A stretch of DNA of 64,000 nt from Sporolactobacillus spathodeae (GCF_016908935.1 NZ_JAFBEV010000010.1:1-64000); one strand, 5' to 3'; numbered from the stretch's first letter, positions 8,160-18,264 are shown. The notes: generated by a model from the sequence alone, not told the origin. Numbers and translations: made by a program.

Positions 8160-10088
8160 ATGGCTCAGCAAAATTTTGTCCGCGTCGCTACGGCTTGTCC
8201 CAAGGTCCGTGTGGCTGACATCACGTATAATTTGCAACAAATCAAGGATTGTATCGATCAATCCATAAAGAAGGAGGCCAAACTCATCATCTTTCCGGAA
8301 CTTTGTTTGACCGGATACACATGTGCTGATCTCTTTCTTCAAAAGAAGTTGCTTGATGAAGCAGAACGGGGTATGGAAGCATTATGCCACTATTCAAAAG
8401 GCAAAGATATTGTCATTGCGGCAGGTCTGCCCCTTCGGATTCGGGCCGAAGTTTATAATTGTGCCTGTATTGTATTTGACGGGCGCATTCTCGGCATTGT
8501 GCCGAAAATCTATATCCCCAATTATGAGGAATTTTACGAACACCGCTGGTTTACTTCTGGACGATCGATTATCGGGGAAACCCTTGATTTGCCGTTTCAA
8601 TCGTCCGTCCCCTTTGGTATTGATCTGTTGTTTGAGACTTCCAGTTTTGTTCTGGGCATTGAAATCTGCGAAGATCTATGGAGTGTTGTGCCGCCGAGCA
8701 GCTATCTCAGTCTTGGCGGAGCGACGATTATCGGTAACCTGAGCGCGTCGAACGAAGTTGTCAGCAAATCAGACTACCGTCGGTCATTGGTCAAAATGCA
8801 AAGTGCGAAATGTATGGGTGCATATGTTTATGCTGGTGCGGGAACGGGAGAATCAACAACAGATGTTGTATTCGGCGGCGAACTGCTGATTGCCGAAAAT
8901 GGCACAATGTTAGCGGATAACAAACGCTTCCAGCGTCAAAATGAAGTCATGACCGCCTTGATTGACAAAGACCGTCTGGATTATCAGCGGACCAAAAATA
9001 TTAGTTTCCGTGACGGACGCTATGCATTGCCGTTTCAACCGCGAATCATCGCATTTGCGCTGCAGGATGAGAAATTCGGATTATTTGATCGACTGGTGGA
9101 CAAGTACCCGTTTGTTCCTTCTAATCTTGCAGACCGGGCCAAACGTTGCGCGGAAATCTTCAATATCCAGACGGCCGCGTTAGCCAAGCGTCTGGAACAT
9201 ACGGGTTTAAAACGAGCTGTTGTTGGGATCTCCGGAGGATTGGATTCCACGCTGGCGCTTCTAGTCGTTGCAAAAACCTATGATTTGCTGAATTGGCCGC
9301 GTCAGGATATTATCACAATTACTCTGCCTGGTTTTGGGACGACCGATCGAACGTATCGTAACGCAGTTGAATTGTGCAAACGCCTTGGCACCGATTTCCG
9401 CGAAGTGAACATTGTTGCCGCTTGTCTGCAGCATTTCAAAGATATTGGCCATGATCCGGCGAACCATGATGTCACTTATGAAAATGTTCAGGCGCGTGAG
9501 CGAACGCAGATTCTTATGGATGTCGCCAATAAAGAGGGCGGTCTTGTAATCGGAACCGGTGATTTATCCGAACTCGCACTTGGCTGGAGCACGTATAACG
9601 GCGATCATATGTCGATGTACGCGGTCAATTGTTCTGTTCCGAAGACGCTTGTCCGCTATCTTGTCCGCTATGTTGCTGAAGGCGAAATGGAAAAAGAAAC
9701 AGCAACGATCCTGCTTGATATTCTTGATACGCCTGTTTCGCCTGAACTTTTACCGAAAAGCGCAACTGGTGAGATCGTGCAGAAAACAGAGGATATTGTC
9801 GGTCCTTATGCCCTACATGACTTTTTTCTCTATTATTTTGTCCGCAGCTCTTTTACGCCGGATCGGATTCTTTTTCTAGCCAAGCAGGCATTTAAAGAAG
9901 AATATGACGAAACAACGATTAAAAAATGGCTTCAATTATTTCTCCGCCGTTTCTTTACGCAGCAATTTAAGCGTTCAGCGATTCCTGATGGGCCGAAAGT
10001 GGGAACGGTCAGCCTTTCGCCGCGTGGTGACTGGCGGATGCCATCGGACGCTAGCTTTCAATTGTGGCTGAGCGGTATCGATGACTAA
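8160..10088 (+). CDS. nadE: glutamine-dependent NAD+ synthetase
   Basis: A 642-residue two-domain enzyme that makes NAD from deamido-NAD using ammonia released from glutamine. The N-terminal nitrilase-fold glutaminase shows the Glu (IIFPELCLTGY), Lys (VPKIYIPNYEEFYE) and Cys (GIEICEDLW) triad. The C-terminal synthetase has the ATP loop GISGGLDSTLAL. ATG 8160 follows CGGAGGT by about 8 nt; an earlier in-frame start lacks such a site. This long form differs from the short ammonia-dependent NadE of B. subtilis and helps place the organism outside that group. It is a single-gene unit with its own promoter and leader (7878–7995) and terminator (10228–10266). Confidence 0.93.
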   Translation: MAQQNFVRVATACPKVRVADITYNLQQIKDCIDQSIKKEAKLIIFPELCLTGYTCADLFLQKKLLDEAERGMEALCHYSKGKDIVIAAGLPLRIRAEVYNCACIVFDGRILGIVPKIYIPNYEEFYEHRWFTSGRSIIGETLDLPFQSSVPFGIDLLFETSSFVLGIEICEDLWSVVPPSSYLSLGGATIIGNLSASNEVVSKSDYRRSLVKMQSAKCMGAYVYAGAGTGESTTDVVFGGELLIAENGTMLADNKRFQRQNEVMTALIDKDRLDYQRTKNISFRDGRYALPFQPRIIAFALQDEKFGLFDRLVDKYPFVPSNLADRAKRCAEIFNIQTAALAKRLEHTGLKRAVVGISGGLDSTLALLVVAKTYDLLNWPRQDIITITLPGFGTTDRTYRNAVELCKRLGTDFREVNIVAACLQHFKDIGHDPANHDVTYENVQARERTQILMDVANKEGGLVIGTGDLSELALGWSTYNGDHMSMYAVNCSVPKTLVRYLVRYVAEGEMEKETATILLDILDTPVSPELLPKSATGEIVQKTEDIVGPYALHDFFLYYFVRSSFTPDRILFLAKQAFKEEYDETTIKKWLQLFLRRFFTQQFKRSAIPDGPKVGTVSLSPRGDWRMPSDASFQLWLSGIDD

Positions 10089-10227
10089 CAAACAAGCCGG
10101 TACCATATTTTTGCGTTCACCATTTCGGATAAAAAGAGTTTTGGGTTTCGAATAAGATGTAAAAATCGATTTGCTTCAATAAAACATAATTAAAATTATG
10201 TTAACTAAATAATTTGTTTGACTTGGA

Positions 10228-10266
10228 ACAAACAAATCCCCTGTCGATTGGATAGGGGATTTGTTT
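10228..10266 (+). terminator. intrinsic terminator of nadE
   Basis: AACAAATCCCCT (10231–10242) pairs with AGGGGATTTGTT (10254–10265), followed by T. The stem is flanked by A on the left and T on the right, so it could also work for transcripts coming from ald. Confidence 0.85.
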
Positions 10267-10280
10267 TAAGATAACATAGT

Positions 10281-10453
10281 ATAAATTTTGTGCAAAAAAT
10301 GCAGCGTAGGTGCGAGACGCCTGCGGGAACAGGTTGCCGGCGAGACCCCGCAGATTCTAGTCTGTTCGAGGAGGCTCGCGGTGCGCCCGCGGCAAGCGAG
10401 CAACCGAAGCGCATTGTTACAAAAAGGACTTGGCAAAGCTAAGTTTATCTTAA
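10281..10453 (+). repeat. long copy of GC-rich dispersed intergenic repeat
   Basis: A GC-rich block in an AT-rich spacer between convergent nadE and ald. It contains GCGAGACGCCTGCGGGAAC, GAGACCCCGCAG, GAGGAGGCTCGCGG, GCCCGCGGCAAGCGAGC, CCGAAGCGCATTG and the tail ACAAAAAGGACTTGGC. CTGCGGG and CCCGCAG can pair, so an RNA or DNA hairpin is possible. Other copies in this window are at 505, 17397, 42505 and 43349. Similar GC-rich intergenic elements are known from Bacillaceae genomes; I recall the type but cannot name a curated family. Confidence 0.75.
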
Positions 10454-10475
10454 TTTATAGGCGAAGGAGAGACAG

Positions 10476-11615
10476 TTAGGCGTGAGCCGTTTCGGCAAGA
10501 AGTTCATGCGCATCTTTGAAAGCATAGCCATGAGCGTCGGCAACGGCTTTAAATGTCACATAACCATCCAAGGTATTCAGACCTTTGAGAAGCGCTTCGT
10601 CTTCGAGACAAGCATTGATATAACCTTTGGCTGCGATTTTTGCAGCGTAAGGAATTGTGACGTTGGTAAGTGCGAGTGTGGATGTTCTCGGAACAGCGCC
10701 AGGCATATTAGCTACAGCGTAATGGATGACCCCGTGTTTGATGTAGATCGGATCATCGTGTGTTGTGCTGTGGTCAGAAGTTTCAACGACACCGCCTTGG
10801 TCAATCGCGACATCGACGATGACCGAGTTCTTCGGCATTGTGGCAACCATGTCTTCAGTGACAAGTTTTGGTGCTTTAGCACCCGGAATGAGTACGCAGC
10901 CGACAACTAAATCAGCATCTTTAACTGTTTCGGCAAGGTTATATGGATTGGACATAACCGTGTTGACCGATGTGCCGAAAATATCATCGAGATCACGCAA
11001 ACGATCTGCACTAATGTCAAGAATTGTGACATCGGCGCCGAGACCAACAGCAATCTTAGCCGCATTTGTGCCGACAATGCCGCCGCCGACAATGACAACT
11101 TTACCACGGGAAACACCAGGTACACCGCCGAGCAGGATGCCTTTACCCTCGCCATCACTGAATTTTTCAAGGTATTGTGCGCCAATTTGCACAGCCATGC
11201 GGCCCGCTACCTCGCTCATAGGCTGCAGTAGTGGAAGTACACGATCAGCGCGTTGGACCGTTTCATAGGCAATTGAGACGACTTTATTGTCAACCAAAGC
11301 TTTGGTCAATTCAGCGCCGACAGCCGGAGCTAAATGTAGGTAAGTGAAGAGAATCAATCCCTCATGGAAAAAGTGATATTCTTCCGGCTCTGGTTCTTTA
11401 ACTTTGATAACCATATCTGCGGCCCAAGCTTCAGCAGCAGTAACGATTTGAGCACCTGCATCTGCATATTCCTGATCGGAGAAACCGGCGCCTGTGCCGG
11501 CATTGGTTTCGACAAGCACTTTGTTGCCGTCTTTCGCCAAATGATAGGTTCCAGCTGGGGTAATAGCGACGCGGCGTTCGTTGTTCTTCAATTCTTTCGG
11601 GATGCCAATAATCAA
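10476..11615 (-). CDS. ald: alanine dehydrogenase
   Basis: A 379-residue NAD-dependent enzyme converting L-alanine to pyruvate and ammonia. It begins with the family hallmark [19 protein letters not shown]. It carries the substrate-site KVKEP and HLAPA motifs and the nucleotide-binding loop [23 protein letters not shown] at 11615 is chosen because AGGAGGAA lies 6–7 nt upstream and the protein then has the usual length; a longer in-frame extension has no ribosome site. It is divergent from the adeR-like PucR regulator with 225 bp between the starts. In B. subtilis AdeR activates ald in response to alanine, so the same control is likely here. Confidence 0.94.
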   Translation of the reverse strand: MIIGIPKELKNNERRVAITPAGTYHLAKDGNKVLVETNAGTGAGFSDQEYADAGAQIVTAAEAWAADMVIKVKEPEPEEYHFFHEGLILFTYLHLAPAVGAELTKALVDNKVVSIAYETVQRADRVLPLLQPMSEVAGRMAVQIGAQYLEKFSDGEGKGILLGGVPGVSRGKVVIVGGGIVGTNAAKIAVGLGADVTILDISADRLRDLDDIFGTSVNTVMSNPYNLAETVKDADLVVGCVLIPGAKAPKLVTEDMVATMPKNSVIVDVAIDQGGVVETSDHSTTHDDPIYIKHGVIHYAVANMPGAVPRTSTLALTNVTIPYAAKIAAKGYINACLEDEALLKGLNTLDGYVTFKAVADAHGYAFKDAHELLAETAHA

Positions 11616-11797
11616 TTTAATTCCTCCTATTAATGAAAAGTGTAAGAGATACAAAGCGCAGCTTTGCTCAAATCTTTGAAACATTGTGTTATTCTATAGT
11701 TAAATCATACGAATTTAATACAAGATTTGCATCTTACATTTTGTCTAATTATTTAACAGAAAAAGTGACATTTTCTATCTATGTTATAAAATGTAAC

Positions 11798-11814
11798 GTG
11801 ATATGTAATATCAC
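11798..11814. promoter_or_regulatory. perfect palindrome, likely regulator site in the ald–adeR spacer
   Basis: GTGATAT-GTA-ATATCAC is a perfect 7-bp inverted repeat with 3-bp spacer, 27 bp before the adeR start. Related half-sites (GTGACATTTT near 11765 and AAAATGTAACGTG near 11788) lie beside it. Autoregulation by the PucR-type protein and activation of ald are inferred. Confidence 0.5.
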
Positions 11815-11840
11815 ATAACGGGCGAATGGAGGGAAGATGA

Positions 11841-13499
11841 TTGGCTGACGAAATGTCTTTTTGCGTGAAAGATGTGCTGAAGCGGCCGCTTTTTGCGCGA
11901 GCTCAATTGATCGCCGGTCAAAACGGCTGTTTTCGAGAGGTACGCTGGGTTCATATTCTTGAAATTACGCATGCGGCGCCTTACGTCAGTGAAAACGATC
12001 TGATACTGACAACCGGGTTATGGTTGAAGCAATCACTACAGTCTGAAATGGAATTTATGCGTCAAATCATCGAACATAAGACGTCAGGACTCTGCATTGA
12101 ATTTGGAACGACCATTGATGAGATACCTGAAGAAATGATCGCAATGTGTGATGCTTATGATTTTCCCCTGATTTTATTCCGCCAGCCGGTACGATTTGAA
12201 GAAATCACGCAGGATATTCACTCATTTATTATTAACCGTCATTTTGATTTGCTCAAGCGACTCGAAGCTTATTCGCAGAAGCAGCAGCAATTGATTCTGC
12301 AGACTTCGGATATTCTGCCAGTTCTACGTCTATTACATACATACACGGAGATGCACGTCGTCTATCATTCGACAGTTAGTGGCACGCTTTATTATCCGGA
12401 GGTTGGTCAGGATTTATCAGAGAAACTGACTAAAAAATTACAAGATCTGCTCATGGCAGGCGAGCAGGCCCAAGAGACGAGGCTTGCGTCAATTGGTGAG
12501 CGGGAATTTCTATTTGTTGAACCCGTGATTTGTTTTGGACAAATCTTTTCCTATATAGGCGTTATCACGCAGCAGCCGCATCCAACCGAATATATGACGT
12601 TGCTCCTCGATTACACAGCCAAAGCTGTAGCAACCATATTGCTGCGTACACAGTTCCTTGAGGAGAAAATAATGCGCAGTCAGAATCAGCTGATTCAAGA
12701 CATCCTCAGTCAGCAAATCGATAGCGAAGATCAGGCGCAAATGCGGATGGGATTGCCCTCTCCTGGTCAGCACAACTATAATTTTCTCAGTGGTATTATC
12801 GAATTTGAGCATAATGTTCTGGCTACTGGGCCGGAACGGATGGAAACAGTCAATCAAGATATTTCTGTGCTGCTTCGTTCCTTGCTGAAGAAATTTCAAA
12901 TGCATCATTTATTGATGATGAAAAATAATCAATTTTATCTGCTCTGCGCTAAAGAAAAACGCGCGGAGTCCGCGGAAGAAGCGCTTCGCAAGCATATGCA
13001 TGCGTTGATTGACGGTCTGCAACGGTTCGTTGATCAAAGCTTTGACGGGCTGGTTTATCATGTTGGGTTCGGGAAAATAAGGAACAGTCTGGTCGAATCA
13101 TGGTTAAGCTTTAAAGAGGCTTATCAAGTGATTGAAGTCGCGCAGGCTATGCCTGATACAAAAAAACTATATTTTTACGATGATATCGGCATTTATCAAT
13201 TATTGAAAGCTGTCCCGCAGGATTTTTTGGATCATTTTATCGCCGATCATTTGGGCGGTCTGATTGATTACGATGAAAAGCATCATCTGGATTTAGCACA
13301 TACGCTTGCTGTTTTTTTTCGCTGTCGCGGCTCAAAAGGCGATACAGCCAAACAGCTCTATATTCATCGGCAGACCCTCTATAATCGTCTAGATAAAATC
13401 AGCCTCATTCTCGGAGATGATTTTACGTCGCCACAGCGCCGCTATTGTCTTGAGATGGCTTTGCTTAGCCATCAATTGCGTCAATCCGCAAAGAAGTAG
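11841..13499 (+). CDS. adeR: PucR-family transcriptional regulator, AdeR-like
   Basis: A 552-residue regulator. The N-terminal PucR domain (about residues 8–130) contains FREVRWVHILEITHAAPYV and DLILTTGLWL. The middle part is GGDEF-like in layout. The C-terminal PucR helix-turn-helix is near 500–540 (DTAKQLYIHRQTLYNRLDKI). TTG 11841 has GGAGGG 7 nt upstream. Divergent placement next to ald is the arrangement of B. subtilis adeR, which activates ald; the effector is probably L-alanine. The ABC exporter genes start 47 bp after its stop, but their own ribosome site suggests at most partial co-transcription. Confidence 0.82.
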   Translation: MADEMSFCVKDVLKRPLFARAQLIAGQNGCFREVRWVHILEITHAAPYVSENDLILTTGLWLKQSLQSEMEFMRQIIEHKTSGLCIEFGTTIDEIPEEMIAMCDAYDFPLILFRQPVRFEEITQDIHSFIINRHFDLLKRLEAYSQKQQQLILQTSDILPVLRLLHTYTEMHVVYHSTVSGTLYYPEVGQDLSEKLTKKLQDLLMAGEQAQETRLASIGEREFLFVEPVICFGQIFSYIGVITQQPHPTEYMTLLLDYTAKAVATILLRTQFLEEKIMRSQNQLIQDILSQQIDSEDQAQMRMGLPSPGQHNYNFLSGIIEFEHNVLATGPERMETVNQDISVLLRSLLKKFQMHHLLMMKNNQFYLLCAKEKRAESAEEALRKHMHALIDGLQRFVDQSFDGLVYHVGFGKIRNSLVESWLSFKEAYQVIEVAQAMPDTKKLYFYDDIGIYQLLKAVPQDFLDHFIADHLGGLIDYDEKHHLDLAHTLAVFFRCRGSKGDTAKQLYIHRQTLYNRLDKISLILGDDFTSPQRRYCLEMALLSHQLRQSAKK

Positions 13500-13545
13500 G
13501 AAATGTTTAATCGTATTGGAATACAACGCGGAAAAGAGGGATTTG

Positions 13546-15282
13546 ATGCATTTTTTACAACCCTATTGGCGGAAATACCGTCGCTTATTTTTTCTCGCGC
13601 TTCTTTTCCTGGCATTAGAAGCGATGGCGGATTTAGCCCAACCGGCGTTGATGGCGCAAATTATTGATCGCGGGGTCAAAGAGAGAAGCGTATCGCTCCT
13701 GATACACTATGGACTGTGGATGCTACTAATTACACTCGGTGGTGCGCTGTCTGCCTGTATGCGAAATATTTTGTCGGTCCACGTCTCGCAAAACTTTGCG
13801 AAAGACTTACGTGAGGATCTTTATCGCAGCATTCATCATTTTCCAATTGCGACAATTGATCATTTCGGCAGGGCAACGTTGATGACCCGTCTGACCAACG
13901 ATGTGACCCGTGTACAGACCTTTGCGAATGGGACGATGCGGGTGATGATGAAAGCACCGTTAATCGGCATTGGTAGCCTAATAATGGCTGTGCGTCTGAA
14001 TCCCAGGCTTTCGCTTATTCTGCTTGCGATCATCCCTGTGATTGCTTGCTGGATTCTCTTAAACGTGAAACTTAGCGCCCCCTTTTACATGAAGGTTCAG
14101 CAAGCGCTTGATCAATTAAATTTAAGGCTTCAAGACTATTTGCGAGGCGTCCGCGTTGTTAAAATATTTAATCGTTCCCGGGAAGAGGTGAAACGTTTCG
14201 CGGTCGATAGCCAAAATTTAGGCCAACTGTCTGTTTCAGCGGCTAGGGTTGGGAATTTCTTTGGGCCACTTGTCACACTGTCTGTGAATGCAGGGATTCT
14301 CGCGATTCTCTGGTTCGGAGCAATCGGTGTAGATGATGGTACAATGCAAGTGGGTACAGTTATCGCTTTTACAAACTATCTGATGCAGATTCTGTTTGCG
14401 ATCATGATCGTCAATAACGCCTTTAATTTGTTTGTTCGCGCCAAAGCCTCTACTGAACGGATTAATGCGATTATGCGCTGCAGTCAGCCAAAAAAGTTGA
14501 TTCACAAACCGTTCGCTGCGATGGAAGATGAGGGAACGCTTGAGTTCCAAGATGTGTTTTTCCATTATCCTGAAACGGTTAATAATTGGCAATTACAGGA
14601 CATTTCATTTCGTGTTGAATCCGGTCAAATGATCGGTATCAGTGGTTCAGTTGCTTCGGGTAAAACGACGTTAACCCGGCTAATTCTACGTTTCTATGAC
14701 GTTGACTCAGGTTCTATTCTGTTTGATGGACGCCGGATTGATTCTTTCTCAGTGGACATTTTGCGTCAGCGAATCGCAATTGTGCCTCAAGCACCTCGGC
14801 TTTTTTCCGGCACGATAAGGGAAAACATTTGTTGGGGGAAGCCCGGCGCGAGCGATGCGGAAGTTAAGCGCGCAGCAGAACTCGCCGAAGCGGATCCATT
14901 TATTAGAAGAACGCCGTTAGGCTATCAATCTCAGATTGGTCAAGGCGGCATTAATTTATCCGGGGGTCAAAAACAGCGTCTTTCGCTAGCTAGAGCTTTG
15001 ATTAGAAATCCAGAGCTACTGATTCTGGACGAAGCAACCAGTGCAGTTGACGCATTGACGGACAAAAAAATTCGACGGAATCTCAAATCCATGGGGAAAA
15101 AAGTTACAATTTTGATGATTACGCAACGCGTGGCTGCATTGCGTGAGGCGGATCAAATAATTATCTTAGATGAGGGGAAAATTGAAGCAGTTGGAACACA
15201 TCATCAATTAATTTGCAGCTCTCCCTACTATAAAACCATTTGCGAGGCACAGTCGCCAGTAGGAGGTGAATGCCATGGCTGA
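13546..15282 (+). CDS. yfiB: ABC exporter half-transporter, YfiB-like
   Basis: A 578-residue type I exporter subunit with six predicted membrane helices in residues 10–300 and a C-terminal ATPase. Walker A is SGSVASGKTTL, signature LSGGQKQR and Walker B LLILDEATSAVD. Walker A differs from the usual GxTGSGKS by Val–Ala–Ser, as may happen in heterodimeric exporters. ATG 13546 follows AAAAGAGGG by about 6 nt. The stop overlaps the start of the partner gene by 8 bp. The pair resembles B. subtilis YfiB/YfiC. Substrate is unknown; multidrug or lipid export is the family-level expectation. Confidence 0.83.
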   Translation: MHFLQPYWRKYRRLFFLALLFLALEAMADLAQPALMAQIIDRGVKERSVSLLIHYGLWMLLITLGGALSACMRNILSVHVSQNFAKDLREDLYRSIHHFPIATIDHFGRATLMTRLTNDVTRVQTFANGTMRVMMKAPLIGIGSLIMAVRLNPRLSLILLAIIPVIACWILLNVKLSAPFYMKVQQALDQLNLRLQDYLRGVRVVKIFNRSREEVKRFAVDSQNLGQLSVSAARVGNFFGPLVTLSVNAGILAILWFGAIGVDDGTMQVGTVIAFTNYLMQILFAIMIVNNAFNLFVRAKASTERINAIMRCSQPKKLIHKPFAAMEDEGTLEFQDVFFHYPETVNNWQLQDISFRVESGQMIGISGSVASGKTTLTRLILRFYDVDSGSILFDGRRIDSFSVDILRQRIAIVPQAPRLFSGTIRENICWGKPGASDAEVKRAAELAEADPFIRRTPLGYQSQIGQGGINLSGGQKQRLSLARALIRNPELLILDEATSAVDALTDKKIRRNLKSMGKKVTILMITQRVAALREADQIIILDEGKIEAVGTHHQLICSSPYYKTICEAQSPVGGECHG

Positions 15283-17119
15283 GCGCAAGAATCCGCTTAC
15301 AGCGTTGGCACGCCGCCAGCAGCCCGTCAGACGCGGCGGACCGCGTGGCGCAGCCCGCTTTGCCCCTACAGAGAAACCAAAGAAACTGCGCGTTACTTTA
15401 AAACGTCTTTTGACGCTTTTCCGGCCAATAAAGGGTTCCCTGCTTTTCGTGTTTTTTCTAATAATCGTAGATTGTGCGGTTACACTATTAATTCCCTATT
15501 TGATTGGTCTTGGTATTAATCAAATCAGTACAGAAGTTCATCACGTCCGCTTTAGGTTGTTGATCGAAATTTTGCTTGTTCTTGCTGCCTTTTATCTATT
15601 GGATGCTTTGCTTACTTTCATGCAAGGGTGGGTGATGGCTGCTGCTGGACAGAAAATAGTGATACGCCTAAGAAAGGATCTTTTCAACAAATTACAGAAG
15701 TTGCCACTGCGTTTTTTTGACAGTCAGCCACACGGCGATACCATGAGCCGGTTGACCAATGATATCGAAAATATAGATGTGACACTGGCACAGTCAACCG
15801 TTCAGTTAATGAACGATTGTTTGATGATTGGTGGAACACTCGTTTTAATGTTGGAATTTAATCCCATTCTGACGGCTGCAAGTCTGATTACGGCGCCAAT
15901 GGTTTTTCTTCTGACACGTCTGATTGCTCCACGCACCTCTCGTTTCTTTAGCCAACAGCAAAAGCAGCTTGGCGAGTTAAACAGCCGGATAGAGGAGTCG
16001 ATTGCAGGGATTGATCTCGTAAAAGCATTCAACCATGAAGATGAAGAAATACAACGATTCGTAGAGACAAATGCCCGGCTGACTGATGTCGGCGCCAAAG
16101 CTCAAGTTTGGTCGGGTTACTTAATGCCGCTAATGAATGTGATTAATAATCTTGGATTTGCCGCTGTTGCGACGGTTGGCGGCTATCTCGCGCTGCGCCA
16201 TCAGATAACGGTTGGCATGATTGCAAGTTTTTTAACCTATTCGCGCCAATTCACGCGGCCACTTAACGATGTCGCCAGCATCTTTAACACATTATTGTCG
16301 GCCATTGCTGGAGCTGAGCGGGTTTTTGAAATTCTCGATCAGCAGGAAGAAGTGCCTGACGCGAATCGTGCGATTCCAATTCAAAATTACAGGGGCCATC
16401 TGAGCTTTAATTCAGTCAGCTTCGGTTATCAAGCTGATCGGATGATCCTTAAAAAGGTTAGTTTTAATATTTTACCGGGGCAGCAGATTGCATTGGTCGG
16501 TCCGACAGGTGCAGGAAAAACGACAATTATTAATCTTTTGACACGATTCTATGAAGTGAATGAGGGACAGATTCTGCTTGATGGTTCACCTATTTCCAAC
16601 TTTAAGCGGACTGAGTATCGCAACCTATTCGGTATGGTATTGCAGGAGCCCTATCTATTCAGAGGGACGTTTTTGGAAAATATTTGTTACGGAAATTCGG
16701 AAGCATCACGATCCGATGCTATTCGTGCGGCGAAAGCTGCAGGATGTGATGCATTTATTGAAAAGCTGCCTGCGGGTTATGACACAACACTCATTGAAAA
16801 TGGGCAGGAACTGAGCGAGGGGCAAAAGCAATTACTGACGATTGCTCGGGCGCTCTTGAAAGATCCGCGTATTCTGATAATGGATGAGGCGACCAGCCAT
16901 GTCGATTCACTGACAGAAATTGCTGTCCAGAATGCCTTACATCGTTTATTGAAAGGGCGAACCAGCGTTATTATCGCTCATCGATTAGCAACGATTCGAT
17001 CGGCAGACTGTATCCTTGTTTTGGAAAACGGCCAAATTGCTGAACGGGGGACACATGAAGAATTGATGCGTCGGAATGGTCTTTATTCAGCGATGTATCG
17101 GAATCAATTTAAAGATTAA
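15275..17119 (+). CDS. yfiC: ABC exporter half-transporter, YfiC-like partner
   Basis: A 614-residue partner of the preceding subunit. A basic, arginine-rich N-terminal tail of about 40 residues precedes the six-helix membrane domain. The ATPase has Walker A GPTGAGKTT and Walker B ILIMDEATSHVD. The signature reads LSEGQKQ in place of LSGGQ, a change typical of the asymmetric site in heterodimeric exporters. ATG 15275 has AGGAGGT 7–8 nt upstream, inside the end of the previous gene, so translation is probably coupled. Confidence 0.85.
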   Translation: MAERKNPLTALARRQQPVRRGGPRGAARFAPTEKPKKLRVTLKRLLTLFRPIKGSLLFVFFLIIVDCAVTLLIPYLIGLGINQISTEVHHVRFRLLIEILLVLAAFYLLDALLTFMQGWVMAAAGQKIVIRLRKDLFNKLQKLPLRFFDSQPHGDTMSRLTNDIENIDVTLAQSTVQLMNDCLMIGGTLVLMLEFNPILTAASLITAPMVFLLTRLIAPRTSRFFSQQQKQLGELNSRIEESIAGIDLVKAFNHEDEEIQRFVETNARLTDVGAKAQVWSGYLMPLMNVINNLGFAAVATVGGYLALRHQITVGMIASFLTYSRQFTRPLNDVASIFNTLLSAIAGAERVFEILDQQEEVPDANRAIPIQNYRGHLSFNSVSFGYQADRMILKKVSFNILPGQQIALVGPTGAGKTTIINLLTRFYEVNEGQILLDGSPISNFKRTEYRNLFGMVLQEPYLFRGTFLENICYGNSEASRSDAIRAAKAAGCDAFIEKLPAGYDTTLIENGQELSEGQKQLLTIARALLKDPRILIMDEATSHVDSLTEIAVQNALHRLLKGRTSVIIAHRLATIRSADCILVLENGQIAERGTHEELMRRNGLYSAMYRNQFKD

Positions 17120-17199
17120 ACGGTTGGTGCTGAAACGTGTTTTAAGAGAAACTTGATGCTTAAGCCGCATGCAAATTCTCATGTAAAAAGACCCCGGTT

Positions 17200-17243
17200 T
17201 CACTAAGGCTTTTACAAAGAAAGCTATATTTTATTTAATGTGG
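17200..17243 (+). repeat. tail copy of the dispersed repeat
   Basis: ACTAAGGCTTTTACAAAG followed by AAAGCTATATTTTATTTAATG resembles the segments at 437–483 and 47313–47352. Confidence 0.35.
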
Positions 17244-17396
17244 TTTTTCGAATCAAGTTCAGGGGCGTTTTTATTCGTGCGTCGGAACATGGCCATTATC
17301 ATCGCGCAACTCCAGGAATTTGTGTCCATTGTACCTATGCTTTATTTGAGAAAGAGAGAAAATCAAGAACGATTTTTAAAATATGGTTGGGTCGGA

Positions 17397-17545
17397 AAAT
17401 GCGTTGTGCGAGAAGCCTGTGGAAATAGCTTGCAAGACGGGTCGTGCAGATTTTAGCATGTCTGAGGAAGCTCGCGGATCGCCTGTGACAAGCGAGCGAG
17501 CGGCGTGCATGTGTAACAAAAGGACTTGGCTTCATAGCGTTTTTC
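17397..17545 (+). repeat. degenerate long copy of the GC-rich dispersed repeat
   Basis: This copy keeps the order of the 10281 element with many changes: GCGAGAAGCCTGTGGAAATAG, GAGGAAGCTCGCGGATCGCC, CAAGCGAGCGAGCGGCG and finally GTAACAAAAGGACTTGGCTT. It fills most of the 430-bp spacer between yfiC and the DUF1361 gene. Short open frames across it look accidental. Confidence 0.65.
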
Positions 17546-17553
17546 TGAAAAAA

Positions 17554-18264
17554 TTATTTATGGAAATGAAGACCCGTTCGCTTATTGAACGATTGATTAC
17601 TAAGGAGCAAAGCAAACAGGCCGTATACCATAAAAATAAAAAAGGCAAAAAGCAGCGAAAATTCAACTGTGAAGCGATTAATACTCATCGATAGTTTATG
17701 AAGTAGGCTAAGCGGTTTGAGGATGTCCCACGAGTTAAGACGCAGGAAACGTCCAACATATACCGAGTAACCGCTGATCAGACAGAACATGACATTTGTC
17801 ATCAGTGCCGTTGTCCGACCCCATGTCTGCAAAATCTGTTGTTCGATTAAGGCAAAAGAAAGCATTCCAGTACCGATTCCGGCGATCACAGCAATACCAA
17901 TCTGGATAAGACTCATCCAAGCAAGCAGCGCGGTTGAATAGGAGACAGGTGAGTAAACGCTCGGTATAGCATAGATAAAAGTAATCCCTTGAAGATGAAT
18001 AAAATCAGTTATTAAATAGGGAGAATTAGGAAAAAAGCAGAGCCAGAGAAGCCCGAAGATTCTTGCCATCATTACTTGTTTCTTCTCGCTGCTTCTGCAA
18101 TACAAGTAGGCAAAAAGAAGCGGCAGCACAGCCAGAAAAAGGTTCCAAATCATCATTACGTGGACGAACTGTTGTGTAAGTGCGTATACCCCAAAACTAA
18201 ACACGAAATAGACACCGCATGAAAAAAAGAAAATTTGTTGGAATTCATTGGATTGTTTAAACAC
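17554..18264 (-). CDS. DUF1361-type membrane protein
   Basis: A 236-residue protein made largely of hydrophobic segments, with about six or seven transmembrane helices. The pattern FFPNSPYLITDFIHLQG in the middle and YVGRFLRLNSWD in the second half matches the conserved features I associate with DUF1361. GTG 18264 is the start. Nothing in its surroundings suggests a role: a repeat lies downstream and a 420-bp spacer upstream separates it from the divergent men operon. Confidence 0.7.
   Translation of the reverse strand: MFKQSNEFQQIFFFSCGVYFVFSFGVYALTQQFVHVMMIWNLFLAVLPLLFAYLYCRSSEKKQVMMARIFGLLWLCFFPNSPYLITDFIHLQGITFIYAIPSVYSPVSYSTALLAWMSLIQIGIAVIAGIGTGMLSFALIEQQILQTWGRTTALMTNVMFCLISGYSVYVGRFLRLNSWDILKPLSLLHKLSMSINRFTVEFSLLFAFFIFMVYGLFALLLSNQSFNKRTGLHFHK

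Noticed and set aside
17240-17694. Short overlapping frames as possible genes
   Set aside because: They run through a degenerate repeat and the antisense side of the DUF1361 gene, with no ribosome sites or protein-like pattern.
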